This document shows, one piece after another, positions 36,001-40,719 of a stretch of 64,000 nt of DNA (the first letter of the stretch is position 1; each line of letters begins with the position of its first letter). The translations under genes and the position numbers were made by a program. The stretch spans positions 13,400 to 77,399 of the forward strand of contig NZ_JAELVF020000005.1 in the NCBI RefSeq assembly GCF_018101125.2, written 5' to 3'. This stretch comes from Streptomyces tardus. Lineage in GTDB: Bacteria > Actinomycetota > Actinomycetes > Streptomycetales > Streptomycetaceae. Below the pieces are notes generated by a model that had not been told where the DNA came from, did not search any database, and worked only from the letters and a program-made list of their open reading frames with translations.

Positions 36001-39000
36001 CCCCGCTCCCGAACCAAATGACGAGCCAACTCACGCCCAAGACCACCCGTACCACCGGTGATCAACACCGTGCCCTCGGGATTCCAACGCGCCGGCATGG
36101 TCAGGACGATCTTGCCGATGTGCTTGGCCTGACTCATGAAGCGGAACGCCTCACGGGCCCGACGAACGTCCCACGTCTTCACCGGCAACGGCGACAGTGC
36201 CCCCGCCGCGAACAACCCAAGCAGCTCGGACAGCAACTCACCCGTCCGATCGGGCCCAGCCTCACCCAAATCGAAGGCCCGGTAACGGACATCACCCACC
36301 GACCCCGGATCACGGACGTCGGTCTTGCCCATCTCCAGGAACCGGCCGCCGGGGGCGGTGATCCGCAACGACGCATCCACAAACTCGCCCGCAAGCGCGT
36401 TCAGCACGACATCCATCGCCGGGAACTTCTCCGCGAAGGACACGTCGCGCGACGAAGCAATGTGCTCTTCGTCGAGACCCAGGGCCCGCAACGTGTCCCA
36501 CTTGGACTCGCTCGCCGTCGCATACACCTCAGCACCCAGATGACGGGCAAGCTGGATCGCGGCCATGCCGACACCACCCGCACCGGCGTGGATCAGCACC
36601 TTCTCCCCCGCCGACAGACCGGCCAGATCGCGGAAGGCGTACAGGGCGGTGAGGAACACCAGCGGCACGGAGGCCGCCTCCTCATCCGTCCACGACTCGG
36701 GCACACGAGCAAGGAAACGCTCGTCGATGAGGGTCTCCGACGCGAGACCGCCCGGCACCATACCCATCACACGGTCACCGGCGGCGAGGCCGGCGACGTC
36801 CGGACCGACCGCGGTCACGACACCCGTCGCCTCCGCGCCCAACAGACCGGCCTCGCCCGGGTACATGCCGAGCGCGTTCAGCACATCACGGAAGTTCAAC
36901 CCCGCGGCACGCACCTCAACACGGACCTCACGACCCGCCGGCTCCTCCCACACCTCGGGGGCGGGCACCAGAGCGAGCGCGTCGATGCTGCCGGGGGCGG
37001 TGCTGTCCAGACGCCACGGGAGTCCGGGCACCGGGAGCAGTCCGGCGCCGGTGGTCAGCCGGGCCAGGCGGGCGACCAGGAGGGTGTCCTCGCGGACCGC
37101 GAACTGGGTGTCTCCGCCTGCCAACAGGGCGGGCAGCTGCGGCAGTACGTCCACGGCGCGGGCGTCGCCGTCCAGGTCGAGAAGGGCGAAGCGGCCGGGG
37201 TTCTCGGCCTCGGCGCTGCGGACGAGGCCGTGGGCGGCGGCGGCCGGGAGGTCCCGCGCGGTGGTGTCGGTCCCGGCGGCGACGGCGCCCCGGGTGACGA
37301 ACACCAGCCGACCGGTGCCGGCCGGGTCGAGCTCGAGCCACTCCCGGACCAGGTCGAGGGTGCGGGCGGTGAGGGCGTGGACGGCGGCGTCGAGCAGCGC
37401 CGGGTGCATGCCGTAGTACTCGGCGTCGTCGACCTGGGAGGGCAGAGCGACCTCCACGAAGGCCTCGTCGCCCCGTGCCCAGACGGCGCGCAGCCCCTGG
37501 AAGACGGGACCGTACTCGGTGCGCTCGTAGAAGCCGTCCAGGTCGGCGGCGACCGCGCCGCGCGGCGGCCAGACGGAGGCGTCGAGCCCGGCTGTGCGCT
37601 CGCCGGTGGTGAGGAGGCCGGTGGCGTGCTCGGTCCAGCGCTGCTCGGGGTCGTCGACGGTCTGCGAGTAGACGGAGACGGGGCGGGCGCCGGACTCGTC
37701 GGGGGCGCCGACCCAGACCTGGACGAGGGCGGCGGAGGTGTCGGTGAGGATGAGGGGCTTGGCGAGGGTGAGTTCCTCGATCCGGTCGCAGCCGACCTGG
37801 TCGCCTGCGCGGACGGCGAGTTCGAGGAAGCCGGTGGCGGGGAAGGCAGCCATCCCACCGACCGTGTGGTCCATCAGCCAGGGGTGGGTCTGCGCGGAGA
37901 GGCGTCCGGTGAACAGGACGCCGTCGGTTCCGGCGAGGGAGACGGCGGCGCCGAGCAGCGGGTGCTCGGCGGAGGCCAGGCCGGCGGCGCTGACGTCTCC
38001 GGCGGCGGCCATCAGGACGGGCCAGTACCGCTCGTGCTGCCAGCTGTAGGTGGGCAGATCGGTGCGACGGGCGCCGGTGCCCTCGAAGCAGGTCGCCCAG
38101 TCGACGGCGACACCGGCGACGTGCAGCCGGGCGAGGCCGGTGAGCAGGGCGCGTTCCTCGGCCCGGTCCTTGCGCAGCACCGGCACCACGACGGTGTCGG
38201 CGCTCTCCAGGGACTGCTGGGCGAGCGCGGTGAGGACGCCGTCTGGGCCGAGTTCGACGAACGCGTTGGCACCGGCGTCGGCGAGGGCGCGGACGCCGTC
38301 GGCGAAGCGGACCGTGGCGCGGACGTGCTCGACCCAGTAGTCGGGGCTCGCGAGGAGGCGTTCGTCGGCGAGGGCGCCGGTGACGTTGGAGACGATCGGC
38401 AGGAGCGGCTCGTGGTACGTGAGGCTCTCGGCGACGCGGCGGAACTCCGCGAGCATCGGCTCCATCAGCGGCGAGTGGAAGGCGTGGCTGACGGAGAGGC
38501 GCTGCGTGTTGCGGCCCTCGGTGGCGAACTCGGCGGCCAGGGCGAGGACTTCGCTCTCCGCACCGGCGAGGACGACGGAGTCGGGCCCGTTGACGGCGGC
38601 CAGCGAGACGCCCTCGGTCAGGCGCGGCGCGGCCTCGGCCTCGGTCGCCTGGACGGCCACCATGGCGCCGCCGGACGGCAGTTCCTGCATCAGACGGGCG
38701 CGGGCGGCGACGAGGGTGCAGGCGTCGGCGAGGGAGAGGACCCCGGCGACGTGCGCGGCGACGATCTCGCCGATGGAGTGGCCGGCCACGAACTCCGGTG
38801 TGACGCCGAGCGATTCGAGGAGCCGGTGGAGGGCGACCTCGACGGCGAACAGGGCGGGCTGGGTGTACCCGGTGGAGTCGAGGAGGGCGGCCTCGGGGGT
38901 GCGCCGGTCGGCGAACATGAGGTCGCGCAGCGGGCGGTCGAGATGCGGGTCGAGGAGGGCGAGGACCTCGTCGAGTGCGGCGGCGAAGACCGGGAAGCGG

Positions 39001-40709
39001 GCGTACAGTTCGCGGCCCATGCCGGGGCGCTGGGAGCCCTGGCCGGAGAACAGGACGGCGAGGGAGCGTTGGCCGGCCCGGCCGCGGGCCGCCTCGGCGG
39101 GGATGCCGTCGAGCCCGGCCAGCAGGACGGCGCGGTGCTCGAAGAGGGAGCGTCCGGTGGCCAGGGAGTGGCCGATGTCGAGGGGGGTGCCGGAGGTGGA
39201 GTCGAGGCGGGTCAGCTGCGCGGCGAGGGCGGCCTCGGTACGGGCGGAGACCGGCCACGGGACGACGGGGGCCACGGTCACGGGCCCCGCGGGGCTCTCG
39301 GGAGCCGCGGGTGCCTCGACGGGCTCGACCTGTTCGAGCAGGACGTGGGCGTTGGTGCCGCTGATGCCGAAGGAGGAGACACCGGCCCGACGCGGGCGGC
39401 CGGTCTCGGGCCAGTCCTGGGCGTCGGTGAGCACACGTACGGCGCCGGCGGTCCAGTCGACGTGCCGGGAGGGCGTGTCGGCGTGCAGGGTCCTGGGCAT
39501 GACGCCGTGGCGCATCGCCATGACCATCTTGATGACGCCCGCGACGCCCGCGGCGGCCTGGGCGTGCCCGATGTTCGACTTGATGGAGCCGAGCAGCAGC
39601 GGCTGGTCGCCCGGCCGGTCCTGGCCGTAGGTGGCCAGCAGCGCCTGCGCCTCGATCGGGTCGCCGAGGGGTGTGCCGGTGCCGTGCGCCTCGACGGCGT
39701 CGATGTCGGCGGTGGTGAGTCCGGCGGCGCCGAGCGCCTGCCGGATGACGCGCTGCTGGGCGGGCCCGTTGGGCGCGGTGAAGCCGTTGGAGGCGCCGTC
39801 CTGGTTGACGGCGGAGCCGCGGACCACGGCGAGGACGGGGTGGCCGTTGCGGCGTGCGTCGGAGAGGCGCTCCAGGAGGAGCACGCCGACGCCCTCGGAC
39901 CAGCCGGTGCCGTCGGCCTCGTCGGCGAACGCCTTGCAGCGGCCGTCGCCCGCGAGACCGCCCTGGCGGGAGAACTCCATGAGCGAGCCGGGCGCGGACA
40001 TCACGTTGACGCCGCCCGCGAGGGCGAGGGTGCACTCCCCCGCGCGCAGGGCGTGGGTGGCGGCGTGCAGAGCGACGAGCGAGGAGGAGCAGGCGGTGTC
40101 GACGGTGACGGCGGGGCCTTCGAGGCCCATGGTGTAGGAGAGGCGCCCGGAGGTGGCGCTGGCGGCGATGCCGGTGCCGATGTCGCCGGTGGCGTCGGAC
40201 AGGGACCTGATCATCAGGTACGCGTAGTCCTGGCCGTTGGTGCCGACGAAGACGCCGGTGCGGCTGCCGCGCAGAGCGCGCGGGTCGATGCCCGCACGTT
40301 CGACGGCCTCCCAGGACGTCTCCAGGAGGAGGCGCTGCTGCGGGTCCATGGAGACGGCCTCGCGGGGCGACACTCCGAAGAAGGCGGCGTCGAAGTCGGC
40401 GACCCCGTCGAGGAATCCGCCCTGCTGGCTGACCGCGTGGCCGCGGGCGTCGACGCCCGCCTCGCGCAGCGCGTCCAGGTCCCAGCCGCGGTCGGTGGGG
40501 AAGCCGGAGACGGCGTCGGTGCCGGTCTCGACGAGGTTCCACAGGTCCTCGGGAGAGTTGACGCCCCCGGGGTAGCGGCAGCTCATCGCGACGACGGCGA
40601 TGGGCTCCGAGGCCGCGGCGGAGAGTTCGCGGTTCTGCCGCCGCAGGCGCTCGGTCTCCTTGAGCGAGGCCCGAAGAGCTTCGACAACTTTTTCGCTGGG
40701 CGTGGTCAT
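18012..40709 (-). CDS. fscE: FscE-like modular type I PKS (modules 17-20)
   Basis: The protein has 7565 residues and four modules. It begins with a coiled-coil docking helix (residues 1-34). Module 17: KS Cys207, AT Ser645, DH His948/Asp1107, ER near 1375, KR Tyr1694, ACP Ser1862. Module 18: Cys2088, Ser2517, DH His2818/Asp2978, ER near 3391, KR Tyr3712, ACP Ser3879. Module 19: Cys4113, Ser4545, KR with Leu5230 in place of Tyr, ACP Ser5398. Module 20: Cys5630, Ser6060, DH His6366/Asp6526, ER near 6952, KR Tyr7272, ACP Ser7441. The C-terminal docking region follows. All four ATs carry HAFH (malonyl). The gene is presumably cotranscribed with fscD (10 bp gap) and fscF (37 bp gap). The inferred role is building C4-C11, with a C7 ketone and C5 methylene. 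The DH17 truncation makes a C11 hydroxyl likely. Confidence 0.88.
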   Translation of the reverse strand: MTTPSEKVVEALRASLKETERLRRQNRELSAAASEPIAVVAMSCRYPGGVNSPEDLWNLVETGTDAVSGFPTDRGWDLDALREAGVDARGHAVSQQGGFLDGVADFDAAFFGVSPREAVSMDPQQRLLLETSWEAVERAGIDPRALRGSRTGVFVGTNGQDYAYLMIRSLSDATGDIGTGIAASATSGRLSYTMGLEGPAVTVDTACSSSLVALHAATHALRAGECTLALAGGVNVMSAPGSLMEFSRQGGLAGDGRCKAFADEADGTGWSEGVGVLLLERLSDARRNGHPVLAVVRGSAVNQDGASNGFTAPNGPAQQRVIRQALGAAGLTTADIDAVEAHGTGTPLGDPIEAQALLATYGQDRPGDQPLLLGSIKSNIGHAQAAAGVAGVIKMVMAMRHGVMPRTLHADTPSRHVDWTAGAVRVLTDAQDWPETGRPRRAGVSSFGISGTNAHVLLEQVEPVEAPAAPESPAGPVTVAPVVPWPVSARTEAALAAQLTRLDSTSGTPLDIGHSLATGRSLFEHRAVLLAGLDGIPAEAARGRAGQRSLAVLFSGQGSQRPGMGRELYARFPVFAAALDEVLALLDPHLDRPLRDLMFADRRTPEAALLDSTGYTQPALFAVEVALHRLLESLGVTPEFVAGHSIGEIVAAHVAGVLSLADACTLVAARARLMQELPSGGAMVAVQATEAEAAPRLTEGVSLAAVNGPDSVVLAGAESEVLALAAEFATEGRNTQRLSVSHAFHSPLMEPMLAEFRRVAESLTYHEPLLPIVSNVTGALADERLLASPDYWVEHVRATVRFADGVRALADAGANAFVELGPDGVLTALAQQSLESADTVVVPVLRKDRAEERALLTGLARLHVAGVAVDWATCFEGTGARRTDLPTYSWQHERYWPVLMAAAGDVSAAGLASAEHPLLGAAVSLAGTDGVLFTGRLSAQTHPWLMDHTVGGMAAFPATGFLELAVRAGDQVGCDRIEELTLAKPLILTDTSAALVQVWVGAPDESGARPVSVYSQTVDDPEQRWTEHATGLLTTGERTAGLDASVWPPRGAVAADLDGFYERTEYGPVFQGLRAVWARGDEAFVEVALPSQVDDAEYYGMHPALLDAAVHALTARTLDLVREWLELDPAGTGRLVFVTRGAVAAGTDTTARDLPAAAAHGLVRSAEAENPGRFALLDLDGDARAVDVLPQLPALLAGGDTQFAVREDTLLVARLARLTTGAGLLPVPGLPWRLDSTAPGSIDALALVPAPEVWEEPAGREVRVEVRAAGLNFRDVLNALGMYPGEAGLLGAEATGVVTAVGPDVAGLAAGDRVMGMVPGGLASETLIDERFLARVPESWTDEEAASVPLVFLTALYAFRDLAGLSAGEKVLIHAGAGGVGMAAIQLARHLGAEVYATASESKWDTLRALGLDEEHIASSRDVSFAEKFPAMDVVLNALAGEFVDASLRITAPGGRFLEMGKTDVRDPGSVGDVRYRAFDLGEAGPDRTGELLSELLGLFAAGALSPLPVKTWDVRRAREAFRFMSQAKHIGKIVLTMPARWNPEGTVLITGGTGGLGRELARHLVRERGVRRLLLVSRSGPSAEGIDAFRDELAESGVHVDVRACDVTSRSDLAGLLGSVSVEHPLTAVVHTAGVLDDGVVTALTPERLATVLRPKVDAAWHLHELTRDLDLAAFVMFSSVSGVMGSAGQASYAAANVVLDTLAQRRADEGLPGLSLAWGAWEQTAGMTGALSDADMQRIAASGAAPLPVERGLALFDTATGSDEPLIVAIGASSGDSRVLGFVPPLLRNLVRGTRRAAATAVGGASTAADLARRLFELPADERVAHAVELVRAEAAAVLGHLSAKSVEPGREFRELGFDSLTAVELRNRLTTVTGLRLTATLVFDYPTPHGLAEHLVAELLDEHGESGAPLVAADVADDPVVIVGMACRMPGGVDTPDALWRMLADGEDRITGFPTDRGWDLERLLHGDREGRGRSVTREGGFLYDVADFDPAFFGISPREALVIDPQQRIVLQAAWEALERSGIDPAELRGGDTGVFVGGGSGDYRPAIGQSGHVETAQSASLLSGRLSYTLGLEGPSVSVDTACSSSLTALHLAAQAIRAGECSLALAGGVTVMSTPVGFVEFGEMGALSPDGRCKPFSDDADGTAWAEGVGMLVVERLSDARRNGHEVLAVVRGSAVNQDGASNGLTAPNGPSQQRVIRQALAGAGLTGADVDAVEAHGTGTTLGDPIEAQALLATYGRDRNEQQPLLLGSIKSNIGHTQAAAGVAGVIKMVLAMRHGTLPKSLHIDRPSTHVDWEAGAVRLLAEHAEWPETGRPWRAGVSSFGLSGTNAHVILERPEPDTAEPQAAAEPGVTPAVVPWTVSARTEEALPGQLDRLTALDADPLDLGYSLATGRSSFEHRAVLLAGVDGGPVEVARGRAVERSLAVLFSGQGSQRAGMGRELYGRFPVFAEALDAALARLDVPELREVLFAEDDERLDATGYTQPALFAVEVALYRLLESLGVTPEFVAGHSIGEIAAAHVAGVFSLDDACALVSARARLMQELPSGGAMVAVQATETEVADRLTEAVSPAAVNGPGSVVLAGPEAEVLALGAEFAAEGRKTQRLSVSHAFHSALMDPMLDAFRVVAEGLTYAEPRIPVVSNVTGALAEPGQLSSAAYWVEHVRGTVRFGDGVRALADAGADTFLEVGPGGVLTALTQQTLDEGLSVPLLRKDRAEEPALLTALAQLHTSGVDVDWARCFDGVGARRVELPTYAFHHERYWPRPATHTGDVTGAGLRPAEHPLLGAATALAASEGVLFTGRLSLTTHPWLADHTVGGGLVLFPATGFLELAVRAADEVGCDRVEEFTLATPLLLPEDAAVVVQVWAGAPDESGARTVSLYSRSADASDAPWTEHAAGVLTTGAVTAVLDASVWPPKGAVAVDLEGFYDRTEYGPVFRTIRAVWKRGDEAFVEAALPSQADDAGYYGMHPALLDAAVQSVGFAGLDDEHKLLPFLWAGVSLHASGASVVRFRVARTGEDSVSIAAVDVEGAPVLSAESLVLRVPAGIAAPAARRPELDSLLRLDWTAASETPGDPTTETARYASVTAPVGTDPATAFAELTGDEHLVCVPVSGDLRDIDVPAATQNLAAHALGLVQEWLAGERFADSRLVFVTRRAVRAGADDRIGDLAASVVWGLVRAATSENPTRFALLDLDGDAGVEDVLPQLPALLAGGDSQFVVRDGALLVGRLDRAVTAPTLLPPVDGPWRLASAAPGSIDALALVPAPEVWEEPVGREVRVEVRAAGLNFRDVLNALGMYPGEAGLLGAEATGVVTAVGPDVAGLAVGDRVMGMVPGGLALETLIDERFLARVPESWTDEEAASVPLVFLTALYGLRDLGGLSAGEKVLIHAGAGGVGMAAIQLARHLGAEVYATASESKWDTLRALGLDEEHIASSRDVSFAEKFPAMDVVLNALAGEFVDASLRITAPGGRFLEMGKTDVRDPGSVGDVRYRAFDLGEAGPDRTGELLSELLGLFAAGALSPLPVKTWDVRRAREAFRFMSQAKHIGKIVLTMPARWNPEGTVLITGGTGGLGRELARHLVRERGVRRLLLVSRSGPSAEGIDAFRDELAESGVHVDVRACDVTSRSDLAGLLGSVSVEHPLTAVVHTAGVLDDGVVTALTPERLATVLRPKVDAAWHLHELTRDLDLAAFVMFSSVSGVMGSAGQASYAAANVVLDTLAQRRADEGLPGLSLAWGAWEQTAGMTGSLSEAGMRRMTASAAPPLTVAQGLALWDAATVSVEPYLVPIGASGDSRMPGEVPPLLRNLVRGTRRAAATAVGGASTAAAVTRQLLDLREEERLRFAVNLVRGEAAPVLGHTSTKAIDADRDFHDLGFDSLTAVELRNRLTAATGLRLPATLVFDYPTPTVLAEHLVSALLDEERKAGASAPAVVATAVAEDPVVIVGMACRMPGGVSSPEELWQLVLNGDEGISAFPTDRGWDLDTLQRGGESGHGRSATSEGGFLHDVADFDAGFFGISPREALAMDPQQRLLLETSWEAFERAGIDPATVRGSRTGVFVGTSGQDYTTLVMNSREDAEGHAPTGLATSVISGRLSYTFGLEGPAVTIDTACSSSLVALHWAAHALRSGEADLALAGGVTVMSTAMGYAGFTRQGGLAGDGRCKAFADAADGTGWSEGVGMLVVERLSDAQRKGHPVLAVLRGSAVNQDGASNGLTAPNGPSQQRVIRQALAGAGLSSADVDAVEAHGTGTTLGDPIEAQALLATYGQDRPEDRPLLLGSIKSNIGHAQAAAGVAGVIKTVMAIRHGFLPTSLHIDRPSTHVDWTEGEVRLLTETTEWPETGRPRRAAVSSFGISGTNAHTIIEQAPPTEEPTPAAEPVPAPVAAAWPVSAKSPEALDAQLARIGSVTKVAPLDVGLSLATGRSSFEYRAVLLAGAQGVEGAPVEVARGRAVERSLAVLFSGQGSQRAGMGRELYGRFPVFAEALDAALARLDVPELREVLFAEDDERLHSTGCTQPALFAVEVALYRLLESLGVTPEFVAGHSIGEIAAAHVAGVFSLDDACALVSARARLMQELPSGGAMVAVQATEAEVAGRLTEGVSLAAVNGPDSVVIAGDEAEVLALAEEFAAEDRKTQRLSVSHAFHSALMDPMLDAFRAVAEGLTYAEPHIPVVSHVTGALAEPGQLSTAAYWVEHVRGTVRFADGVRALTDTGVNAFLEVGPGGVLTALTQQTLDTLDPASPADTDAPVAVPLLRKDRAEETALLTALAGLHVNGVRVDWAAALDGTGARRVELPTYAFQRSRYWPDTRRHPTGGADLLDGAFWTAVEGEDLTSLAADLAVDTDALGAVLPALSTWRRRRRDQAMVDSNRHHETWKPLSLPAAAPAPTGTWLAVVPAAHADDPWTSAVLDAVGAGGADLVRLTVDTVERDALAARLRGLAADGTALTGVVSLLALADSTRAPDTAAAPTAVLVQALRDAEVGAPLWALTQGAVTVAGTEAVTAPAQAAVWGLGRVAALEHPAVWGGLVDLPAELDERASRRFAAVLTGHDGEDQIAVRASAVFGRRLVPATETAPDAGWQPRGTVLVTGGTGGRGAHVARWLAGAGAERLVLLGRRGPGAPGADALRAELTDLGAHVTLAACDAADRDALAAVLADIPDATPLTAVVHAAGVVDDGVLDDLTPDRFAALHHARTAPALHLDELTCGLDLDAFVLCSSVAGTIGTAGRANLAAATAVLDALARRRRAAGLPATAIGWGAWIGDDTPAPRPQQTGAGHPAVHPDLALAALRQAVTGPEAAPVLFDPRQPQVLDGLIGMRGNALLRDLPEARQALADAENTRDRTRTAASGLAERLRPLPADERAGLLTDLVRTHAAAVLGHPGPEAVAPDRNFRDLGFDSLTAIELPNRLALATGLRMPATTVYDYPTAKALAQHLVTALLGEPDTRGADPAAAAAPAEDPVVIVGMACRLPGGVRSPQDLWAMLSEGRDGVEVFPEDRGWDLATLTSGGADGRGRSATLRGGFLSGAADFDASFFGISPREALAMDPQQRLLLETTWEAFERSGIDADGLRGSRTGVFVGTNGQDYSTLVMNSREDLEGHAGTGLAASVVSGRLAYTFGLEGPAVTVDTACSSSLVALHWAMQALRAGECDLALAGGITMMSTPSSFSGFTLQNGLSTDGRCKAYADAADGTGWSEGVGLIVVERLSDARRNGHEVLAVVRGSAVNQDGASNGLTAPNGPSQQRVIRQALAGAGLTTSDIDAVEGHGTGTPLGDPIEAQALLATYGQDRPEDRPLLLGSIKSNIGHTQAAAGAAGIIKTVMAMRNGVLPRTLHVDRPSTHVDWEAGAIRLLTEESAWPETGRPWRAGISSFGISGTNAHTIIEQAPEAPEEPATPAADAVTPTVVPWPVSAKSEQALDAQASAVIALDTADPLDLGFSLATGRALFDHRAVLLAGPDGVPVEAARGRAAHRSLAVLFSGQGSQRAGMGRELYGRCPVFADALDAALARLDVPELREVLFAEDDERLHSTGHTQPALFAVEVALFRLVESLGVTPEFVAGHSIGEIAAAHVAGVFSLDDACALVSARARLMQELPSGGAMVAVQATEAEAAGRLTEGVSLAAVNGPDSVVIAGDEAEVLALAEEFAAEDRKTQRLSVSHAFHSALMDPMLDAFRAVAEGLTYAEPKIPVVSNVSGALAEPGQLSTAAYWVEHVRGTVRFADGVRALTGAGVNAFLEAGPGGVLTALAQQTLDEGGHEEAVAFPTLRKDRDEETALLTALAGLHVNGVRVRWSDWFAGTGARRTDLPTYAFQRERYWPRPAALTGDISTAGLISAEHPLLGASVPLAGSEAALFTSQISLNVHPWLLDHKVGGTVIMPGTGYLEMAVRAADQVGCGRVEELVLAAPMVLDEKVPTSVQVVIGAPGDDESRTITFYSRPSDVVEGPWSRHADGLLAVEERTDTFEAPVWPPADAVSVQFDGDYSRTEYGPAFHGLRQVWIRGEEAFVEVALPEEVAGDAQYFGMHPALLDAVQHANGYLGVGSADNPLLPFAWNGVSLHARGATTLRVRILRLGDESVRVTAADAEGVPVLSAESLVLRAPTVPSAPVATGGQEPVFRLDWTAVPDVKPTEGLTAATLGGDLLGATLTDLAGPEGDTSDVPDFVLVPLTGEGGDDLYGPGRDVPGAVHALTNHTLDLLQRWLATDGLDHSRMVFVTRGAIAATDTETVHDLAAAAAWGLVRSAQSENPDRFVLLDLDTTGAPDSRDALSALLPDLPALLAGGDAQFAVRDGAPLVGRLERLTTAPGLLAPAHVPWRLDTTGKGSLDNLVLAPCPEVLAALGAHEVRVAVDATGVNFRDVLNALGMYPGESVPMGTEAAGVVTGIGEAVSGLAVGDRVLGTVGGGFGPVVVADQHYLARVPDGWTQQEAASVPLVFLTALYAFRDLAGLSAGEKVLIHAGAGGVGMAAIQLARHLGAEVYATASEGKWDALRALGLDDEHIASSRDLSFADRFPAMDVVLNALAGDFVDASLRITAPGGRFLEMGKTDIRDPRSTGDVRYRAFDLGEAGPERNRELLGELLELFAAGALSPLPVKVWDVRRAREAFRFMSQAKHIGKIVLTVPQRWNPDGTVLITGGTGALGGHLARRFAAAGMRHLLLTSRRGADAPGAAELTAELRELGAEATVVACDTSDRDATAVLIGSVPAAHPLTAIVHTAGILDDGIIASLSPERLADVMRPKVDAAWHLHELTRHLDLAAFLPFSSIAGVMGSPGQGNYAAANSFLDALTRHRRELGLAGTSLAWGPWAHDGGMTSTLSDTDMRRMQSGGLPPLPVEQGLELFDIARGSDETFLVLVGLAAGAMRGAAIEDLPPLFRSMVRSGRRTAAATDAAGASAALGARLAELGAADRVRHLTDLVREQTARVLGHASPKSVDITQEFRDLGLDSLTALELRNHLSTATGLRLPATLVFDYPTPTSLAEHFVSELVGEDTPQGPSLLTELDRLEALFAAGDPDEITRAGLALRLGQMLDKVRGAAPEPTHSSVDDDFESASADDVFAFIDNELGRLGDR
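18015..18254 (-). other. FscE C-terminal docking region
   Basis: Helical segments around LLTELDRLEALFA and ITRAGLALRLGQMLDKV are followed by the terminal helix SADDVFAFIDNELGRL. The FxFIDxELG-type tail pairs with N-terminal coiled coils of the KLxxYLKxVTADLxxxRxRL kind, which is what FscF carries. Confidence 0.8.
18255..24345 (-). other. FscE module 20: KS-AT(malonyl)-DH-ER-KR(B)-ACP
   Basis: The KS Cys is at 23820-23822, with EGHGTGT rather than EAHGTGT. The AT Ser is at 22530-22532 (GHSIG, HAFH). The DH has HKVGGTVIMP (His 21612-21614) and Asp at 21132-21134. The ER (about 19827-19855) and KR (LDD, Tyr 18894-18896) are intact. The ACP Ser is at 18387-18389. All catalytic residues seen are present, so a fully reduced C5 methylene is expected. 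Confidence 0.85.
24384..28896 (-). other. FscE module 19: KS-AT(malonyl)-inactive KR-ACP
   Basis: The KS Cys is at 28371-28373 and the AT Ser at 27075-27077 (GHSIG, HAFH). The KR has TGGTGGRG (Arg for Leu) in the cofactor loop and VDD for LDD. Its active site reads SSVAGTIGTAGRANLAAAT: the catalytic Tyr is Leu (25020-25022) and the conserved Asn is Thr. A β-ketone is therefore expected, matching the C7 ketone of candicidin. The ACP (Ser 24516-24518) has ELPNRL where its neighbours have ELRNRL. Confidence 0.85.
26730..27257. repeat. Malonyl AT core tract, copy in module 19 (fscE)
   Basis: This is the partner of 47941-48468. The same AT core, with more differences, also occurs in module 20 (about 22185-22570), module 18 (about 32780-33400) and module 21 (about 15690-16290). 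The ATs of modules 12, 14, 16 and 17 are clearly different. Confidence 0.85.
29467..30562. repeat. ER-KR tract, copy in module 18
   Basis: This 1096 bp stretch shows no difference by eye from 35521-36616 (offset 6054). It spans the second half of ER and most of KR including the active site. Beyond 30562 the match continues at lower identity to about 30955. Confidence 0.88.
34210..34838. repeat. KS tract, copy in module 18 (fscE)
   Basis: This 629 bp stretch is identical by eye to 44870-45498 (offset 10660). It encodes the N-terminal half of KS, from GWDLERLLHGDREGRG to beyond the active-site Cys, ending in ERLSDAR. Confidence 0.9.
35521..36616. repeat. ER-KR tract, copy in module 17
   Basis: This is the partner of 29467-30562. 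The identical tract keeps KR17 and ER17 the same as in module 18 even though DH17 is broken. Confidence 0.88.
37365..37395 (-). other. Junction of an in-frame deletion in DH17
   Basis: The protein runs HPALLDAAVHALTARTLDLVREWL. Module 18 has HPALLDAAVQSVGF here and only reaches AAHALGLVQEWL about 147 residues later; in module 20 the matching segment is GAVHALTNHTLDLLQRWL after about 154 residues. The crossover lies in the short homology encoding (A)AVHAL. The lost part is the C-terminal β-strands of the DH hot-dog fold plus the start of the KR structural subdomain. Confidence 0.85.
40605..40709 (-). other. FscE N-terminal docking helix
   Basis: Residues 1-35 form a charged heptad helix (EKVVEALRASLKETERLRRQNREL) directly before EPIAVVAMSCR of KS17. 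It is the short single-helix type that pairs with C-terminal ends such as the SIDAMEIDDLVQAAL of FscD. Confidence 0.8.
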
Positions 40710-40714
40710 GTTGG

Positions 40715-40718
40715 CTCC
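40715..40718 (-). promoter_or_regulatory. Ribosome binding site deciding the fscE start
   Basis: GGAG lies five bases before the ATG at 40709. The fscD stop codon is only 10 bp upstream. This supports the MTTPSEK start over an in-frame ATG at 40733, which would overlap fscD and lacks a comparable site, and over a still longer extension to 40958. Confidence 0.7.
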
Positions 40719-40719
40719 G

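Larger units (their letters stand above)
34992..40608 (-). other. FscE module 17: KS-AT(malonyl)-truncated DH-ER-KR(B)-ACP
   Basis: The KS Cys is at 40089-40091 and the AT Ser at 38775-38777 (GHSIG, HAFH). The DH keeps HxxxGxxxxP (His codon 37866-37868) and HPALLDA (Asp 37389-37391). Immediately after, it jumps to the KR structural region, losing about 150 residues that are present in modules 18 and 20. The ER has the intact cofactor motif HAGAGGVGMAA (about 36561-36590). The KR has LDD and Tyr (35628-35630). The ACP Ser is at 35124-35126. With DH lost, the ER has no substrate and a hydroxyl (C11) is the expected output, in agreement with candicidin. Confidence 0.85.
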
